Origin: Podospora pseudocomata | Lineage: Eukaryota > Ascomycota > Sordariomycetes > Sordariales > Podosporaceae | Assembly (NCBI RefSeq): GCF_035222375.1 | Contig: NC_085889.1 | Span: 2,170,001-2,234,000, forward strand | DNA length: 64,000 bases | Direction of reading: 5' to 3' | Part shown: piece by piece, positions 59,091-64,000 of the stretch | Layout of the letters: each line of letters opens with the position of its first letter | Position numbering within the stretch: the first letter of the stretch is position 1 | Made by a program: the position numbers and the translations under genes | The notes under the pieces: model-generated | Databases searched by the model: none | The model's input: only the letters and a program-made list of their open reading frames with translations | What the model was told of the DNA's origin: nothing

Positions 59091-60090
59091 ACTTTTCAGC
59101 ACATGGAAAATGGAATTTCGATGGTCTTAATCTACTATATGGGAGGAAATGAGGAACGGCGTGGTGGATACAGCGGTCCGGAGGAGAGAGGGCGGGTTGC
59201 TGAGTTTACACGGGGGTTAGTCGGGGGAAGCTACGTAGATGACGATGGGCTCTAAAACGGCACATATGTCATTCGATTTGGTGAGCTACCTAAGAAATGG
59301 CTTGCTTCCTAAAGAAAGGCTTGGGGGGAAGAGAGGAAGGGATAGATGATTCAGTAAAAAGATACCCAGCAGTTTACACACCCATCATGCACACAGTGAT
59401 GATAACAAACACTTTACTAGACAACTCTTGTCGTATCAACATCGATCTCCATGCACAACATCCCATAACAACTGCCTGCCGCAGAGCATGTGCATATGCG
59501 CCCTCGGAAGAAAACACCTGCAGTGCCATACGTACTCCTATAAATGCACACACATAGGCAAGTAACCGACCCGCCAGTTTCGTCCACGAGACAAGGCGTC
59601 CGGGACCCGGGTCGGCAGTTACATCTGGGTAGGTACCTTTATCAGGTAGATCAACTTCTTTGGGCAAAGCAGCTGCTCTCCGTTAAAGTGCCTCCATCTC
59701 ACCATAAAATACAAGAACCTGCAAGCTGGTCACAACAATGAAATAACCCAACCCTTGACCGATACTCAAAAGCAGAACGCATACTAAGTTAAACAGCCCC
59801 AACTACCAGACACCACGCATCATGGATAGTCACATACACACACGACCCAGCACAACACAAGACCTGAAACAAAAACATAGCACCTAACCTCAAGCAAGCA
59901 CAACCCAATCCATTGTATTCTTTTCAAACTCCACCAATATATAAAAAAACACAGAATCTGCAAAAGCGCGCAATGTAATATGTAATGTACCAAAAGGGTA
60001 TATGTATGTGTTCTCTCCCAATCAATCAAAACTCGCCCGCCAAAAACGCAGCACACACCAAAAGCAATTGATAAAGTGAATTTCCGTTTC

Positions 60091-60125
60091 CCCCTTCCTC
60101 CCCCCCCCTCCCCCCCCTCCCCCCC
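60091..60125 (-). other. G-quadruplex-forming tract on the minus strand
   Basis: C-runs of 5 to 8 bases separated by single T or short TTCCT spacers; the opposite strand therefore has four or more runs of at least five Gs with 1-nt loops, an optimal quadruplex pattern. It lies about 470 bp downstream of the metallopeptidase stop and could be in its transcript. Confidence 0.6.
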
Positions 60126-60332
60126 TCTTCCACCAAAGTAGGTAACCGAGGACAACGGCCAATCTCTTTCCTCAAGTCCCTCCCAACAGGTGAATGAAAA
60201 TACAAAAGTTAGGCTTCCCATTCACTCCCCAAAATCAAGCCCCATAGGTCGAAAACGATAACAATTAAACAAAATAAAAAGTGATAGGTATCCTTTATAA
60301 CCCATGTGATATGTCATGGGTGTGGTGGCTCT

Positions 60333-60376
60333 GTGCGTGCGTGCGTGCGTGTGTGTGTGTGTGTGTGTGTGTGCGT
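60333..60376. repeat. (GTGC)n/(GT)n microsatellite
   Basis: Four GTGC units followed by a GT run of about 22 bp and a closing GTGCGT. Simple repeat in a likely untranslated region. Confidence 0.9.
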
Positions 60377-60596
60377 AATAAAAAAAAAAAAGACCAGACA
60401 AAATAAAAAAGTATATTTCCCAAGCCCGCCACCTCATATGTAACACCCATTAGATTAGTATCCCCGTTTCTTGTTCCTCGTCCCGCGTTTCGCACGATAA
60501 GTAAAATCGTGGGTGACGTAGGTTAAAAAAGAAGGAAAAAGTGACAGGTCAAGGAAGCACAAAAGAATCTCGGCTGCTGCTCATGTTGTCGAGGGA

Positions 60597-63115
60597 TCAT
60601 CTCGTGACGATAACGGAAAAGCCGTCCACCCAGGAGCCGCAGCTGCCGGTGACACCGCAGATGTTGTAGCCTCTGGGGGGTATCAGTGTGTGGCTAATAC
60701 AAAGCACAGTCGTCAGCTTGACACGGCTACACCAATTCAACAGCGAAGAAAGCGGACAACTTACGCATCGCCTCCGTGGGCATTACCAAACAATGGCGAT
60801 CTTCTCCCCAAACTTGTCAAGACCTGAATAGCGTCCACCCAAAAGCCAGAGCGAACAAAAAAGCCGGTAATGTATTCACCACGGCGAATATCTAGATTGT
60901 GCATGTTAGTGGCTGGTTAATCGAAAGAGACTGAGGGAACAAGAAACTCACCCATATCAAAAGTGTCTCCCCCTTCTTTTCCGCCTCTCTTGCCAAACAA
61001 TTGTCTTGAATCATCGTCATAAACAAACTCCAAGCCATCCACAGCCAAGCCGTGGTAAAAGATAATACGTGACAAGACCCGGTCTTGTCTCAAAGCACTG
61101 GTGAAGATAAATTCATGAGGCTGGCTACCCTCCAGCTGCGACGCTCCCAGCTTCTTGCCACGGTAGGCATTCTTGGGAATCCCAGGAAGAGCGCTTGGGA
61201 GTTTCAGACAAGACTTGGTCGAACAGAACTTGCTGTAGTCATCAATATCCAATGATCCACCGCCGTGGGACTTAATCGCCAGCTTGATGGTTCCCTTCCG
61301 CTTGCCTTCGGGCAGTCGGCTTCGCAAGTCCTGCTCGCTCAGCGTAACTGACCGTTGGATACTGCCATTTTCGGCGGGGTACTCGATCCAACTGTGACAC
61401 ACGTCATCCCCTTCGCCAAAGATTTCGATGAACGACACACCCGTGGCTGCCATGACGGTCAGGCCATCTACCGGCCATGCCTGCACGCTGTCATCCGAAT
61501 TCAGCACCATGTCGTTTGGCAGTCGGAAGCACGGGTGGCTGCGAAAGCGTAGACAGTCCAGACGGTGCCAGGTGCACTCGTCCTCCTGCGTCACGGGACC
61601 GCCCTTGGACCGCGTTCGGGTCGAGTATGCTTCGCGGGAGACAAACGTACGATTCAGCGTAACGTAGTCCCTCAGCATGACCCCGCTCTCCTGGTGTGGC
61701 AAGCCAAAGAGGTGCCCGGTTTCGTGCATGTGGGCGCCGATTCCTATGTTGGCCGCCTCCCACGAGCTCCCGGCATCATTGCAGTCGTTGCCCACATGGT
61801 TCGTGTCTGTAGGCGTACAGTCGGTAAAAGCAGGGACAACCTCCTCGAAGCTCGTTGGGTAGCTCTGGAGGCAATGAGACCCAAACACACCCAGGTGCAG
61901 ATCGCCAACATTTCCGCCCAGCGCAGCATGTCCCACGATTGTCTTGGAGGCCGTGTCCCAATGGGCATCGAGCAGGAGAACCGACACGTACAACTTTTGT
62001 CCGGGTAGCGGTTTGAAATAGTCGCGCACAGCGTCGGCGGCAATGCCAAATAGGCCCCCTGAGTCGGATGCATTAGGATTCTGCTGTGCCCTGTTCGGAT
62101 CCCGTAGCTCTGCCAGTGTTTTGTCGGTTTGGATGACATGAACTCGCGCCTCGGAGCGCATCGTCCCATTTTCCCTGTCTCGTTGGTTGACCGTGCCTGT
62201 CGTCCACTCCTCCTCAAACCTAAAAGTGCGACGGCCGAATTTGTTGCGCCACATCTGTTCCGCAGTAAAGGCTTGCCACAGGTACGCAGCCATGCGGAGC
62301 TTGCGGACCGCCGTGTCGAGGCCGTTACCCTCCCTCTCGATCCTGGCCGGGACTGCATCGAACGTGCCTGGTGAATCCTTTGCCAACAGTATGGCAAGCT
62401 GCAGTGGTGGTGCAGCAACCGGAGGAATCATATGAACCGTCAGGTAGGAAGCGTGAATAGGGTTGGAAGATCCACTGTTGGCAAGCTTGGGGCTAGAGAA
62501 GTCAAAGCGCAGGCGATTGGCGCCGGGCATCATGTAAACAAGTGCCTTGAAGTGGGAGTTGCATACTGGCCACGAGACTGGAGGGAAGTTGTCGTCCAAG
62601 CGGCTCAAAGTGACTATCCCGTCAACCGACTGTTGAGAGGGGTCGCCAACTGTACCATAGACCAACAAAATCTTTTGATATGCCTAGTTCTATGTTAGTC
62701 TAGCTGTGCCGGACTGGGTTTTTCACATATGAACACCTACCCAGGAATTGTCTGGCACATTTGTGATCCGGGGCGAGTACTGGGACACCGGCAAACTTGG
62801 GCCCTTCCCGCCGTTTGAAACAGGTGACCCAAGACCTGCCATGCCTGATACGCTGTATCGGTTGCTGCCACCGTTGGGGTATGGCTGGGCTGATGGGCGT
62901 GAGAGACCGGCAGAGGACGGGGAGAGGAATTTGTCTGCCAATTGCAGATTCAAAGCGGAATCGGATTGCTGGCCGATCGATGGCGGCGTCGAGGACCCGG
63001 AAGTAGGAGTAGTACCGTTACTGGCGTCGCTAGACGTATCGGTCGATCGTTCGGTCCGGAAGCTTTGCCTGGACCGCCTCCGCAGTTCCTTAAAGTTGAA
63101 GAGGGACGGAGCCAT
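60597..63115 (-). CDS. Zinc metallopeptidase with C-terminal jacalin-like domain
   Basis: Four exons (63115..62741, 62683..60952, 60891..60765, 60693..60597) encode 776 residues. Residues 1-125 are basic and Ser/Pro-rich without a signal peptide. The peptidase part follows (ILLVYGTVGDPSQQSVDGIV...), with FDAVPARIEREGNGLDTAVRKLRMAAYLWQAFTAEQMWRN and the zinc site HETGHLFGLPH, that is HExxHxxGxxH with His445, Glu446, His449 and His455. The C-terminal 190 residues hold a jacalin-type beta-prism: DGLEFVYDDDSRQLFGKRGG, DIRRGEYITGFFVRSGFWVDAIQVLT, SPLFGNAHGGDA and CGVTGSCGSWVDGFSVIV. Known of the family: putative peptidases such as yeast Yil108w; the substrate is unknown. The absence of a signal peptide suggests a cytosolic enzyme, which is odd for a lectin-like fusion. 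All splice joins keep the frame. Confidence 0.88.
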
Positions 63116-64000
63116 GGCTGGAGCGAGGGATGCTAAGATGGGTAGTCTCCAAATTTCGATTCCAATTCCAGTTCTCCAACTCCAATTCCAACTACCAAGG
63201 GTCGAAGAAGCAAATGAATGTGATGCCGCAGCTCAAAAAAAAAATCAATTGAAAATTGGAGAGAGGGAGATCTCGCACAGCTGCCCCGGGTCTCGCTCTG
63301 GTATACGAGAAAATCGAAAAAGAACGGGCTGCCAACGGTCAATGGATGGATCGTGGCGCAGATAGCGTGAGGGATGGGAGGAAGGTGGTGTAGGTGGGGG
63401 GTGGGGGGAAAGTTAGGTATCAAAGATGCGCCTGTGGTCGTCAGACGGTGCACTGTGCCTGCCCCCTAAATGGAAGATGGTGTAGGTAGGACGGGAAGCG
63501 GCCGTCAAGTGGCACAACAACAGCTCTCGGAACGGTTCTGGTGTACGATCTTCCTTTTCGCAATCTGATCTGTGTCGCGCACGCAGCGAAGATATCGGCG
63601 GCAGTTGAGGTGACAGCTGCTGGGTAGGTATTAGGGAATAGTGTAGTGTGTAGTAGGTAAAGCTTGGAATGTGTCAATGACGTAGGGTAGGTCTGCAATT
63701 GGTCGACGTCTGGGTGATTGGGCCAGCGATGCAACCAGACGACGGGACCGGGATCCTGTCGACTGCTGTATCCGGAACAAGGCAGCTTTGCAACCACGAA
63801 TTTGGGTCGGCGAGAAGCGATAGAATGGGAGAGCAGGAGGACGGATAAGACGGGGGCAGGCGCTGTAAGAGCTGGTGAGAATCGGACAGCTCGTCCGAGA
63901 TCAACAACCCGGCAGGAAACCGCCAGGGGCAGCAAGGGGGCTGAAAGGATGGCCACAATCCATCTGATTGCGTGAGCTTTTTGACCTCAATATCTCTTGG
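63116..64000. other. Upstream region of the metallopeptidase gene, to window end
   Basis: 885 bp with the promoter and leader of the minus-strand metallopeptidase gene. The 171-codon open frame at 63441..63956 (minus) has no recognised motif. A gene beyond the window edge may share the region. Confidence 0.4.

Larger units (their letters stand above)
59091..60596. other. Convergent intergenic region with C-tract and GT repeat
   Basis: 1.5 kb between the convergent rsa3 and metallopeptidase genes, without a supported gene. It contains poly-C tracts at 60091..60125 and a GT-rich microsatellite at 60333..60376, with many short A-runs. It is probably 3' untranslated sequence of both genes. Confidence 0.5.

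Noticed and set aside
63441-63956. A 171-codon minus-strand frame near the window end
   Set aside because: No recognisable domain and it lies in the likely promoter region; a gene could still begin outside the window.

Overview
The window is nuclear DNA from a filamentous ascomycete, most likely a Sordariomycete of the order Sordariales. The evidence is short introns of about 50-80 bp with GTRNGT donors and CTAAC-type branch points, a MAK-2/Pmk1-type MAP kinase, a fungal delta-8 sphingolipid desaturase, and an AT-rich repeat island that carries the signature of repeat-induced point mutation (RIP). The species cannot be named from sequence alone. Genes are mostly conserved single-copy housekeeping genes, one every 3 kb or so, on both strands. 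I see no biosynthetic gene cluster.

Left part (1-10.5 kb): a Fus3/Kss1-class MAP kinase, a TLD-domain (Oxr1) protein, uroporphyrinogen-III synthase (Hem4) head-to-head with the sulfhydryl oxidase Erv1, pyruvate decarboxylase, and the tRNA acetylation adaptor Tan1. From 10.84 to 12.83 kb lies a transposon graveyard. It has an outer element with inverted repeats of about 90 bp and a GTAC target duplication. Inside it are an undamaged solo LTR with its own 5-bp target duplication and an older, RIP-affected relative of that LTR.

Middle part (13-40 kb): an APH-fold protein with apparently degenerate catalytic motifs, an Ecdysoneless/SGT1-family protein, Smc6, Coq9, a 4.7-kb stretch without a recognisable gene, a three-RRM Gbp2/Hrb1-type mRNA export factor with ten exons (one of 8 nt and a 4-nt start exon), SRP14, Nom1/Sgd1, and mitochondrial dihydrolipoyl dehydrogenase.

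Right part (40-64 kb): a cytochrome b5-fused sphingolipid desaturase ending in seven histidines, a very long (CA)n microsatellite, an unidentified 71-residue protein, Vac14, a low-complexity ORF without a clear start, a HAUS1-like augmin subunit divergently paired with a Pcp1/PcpA pericentrin, an Rsa3-like ribosome assembly protein, and a HExxHxxGxxH metallopeptidase with a C-terminal jacalin-like domain.

Several divergent pairs share short intergenic regions and related roles: Hem4/Erv1 (tetrapyrrole synthesis and mitochondrial redox biogenesis) and HAUS1/Pcp1 (gamma-tubulin-dependent microtubule nucleation). I did not find a clearly new multi-gene system. The most unusual signals are the nested repeat island, the microexon architecture of the RNA-binding gene, the degenerate kinase-like protein and the large gene-free block.
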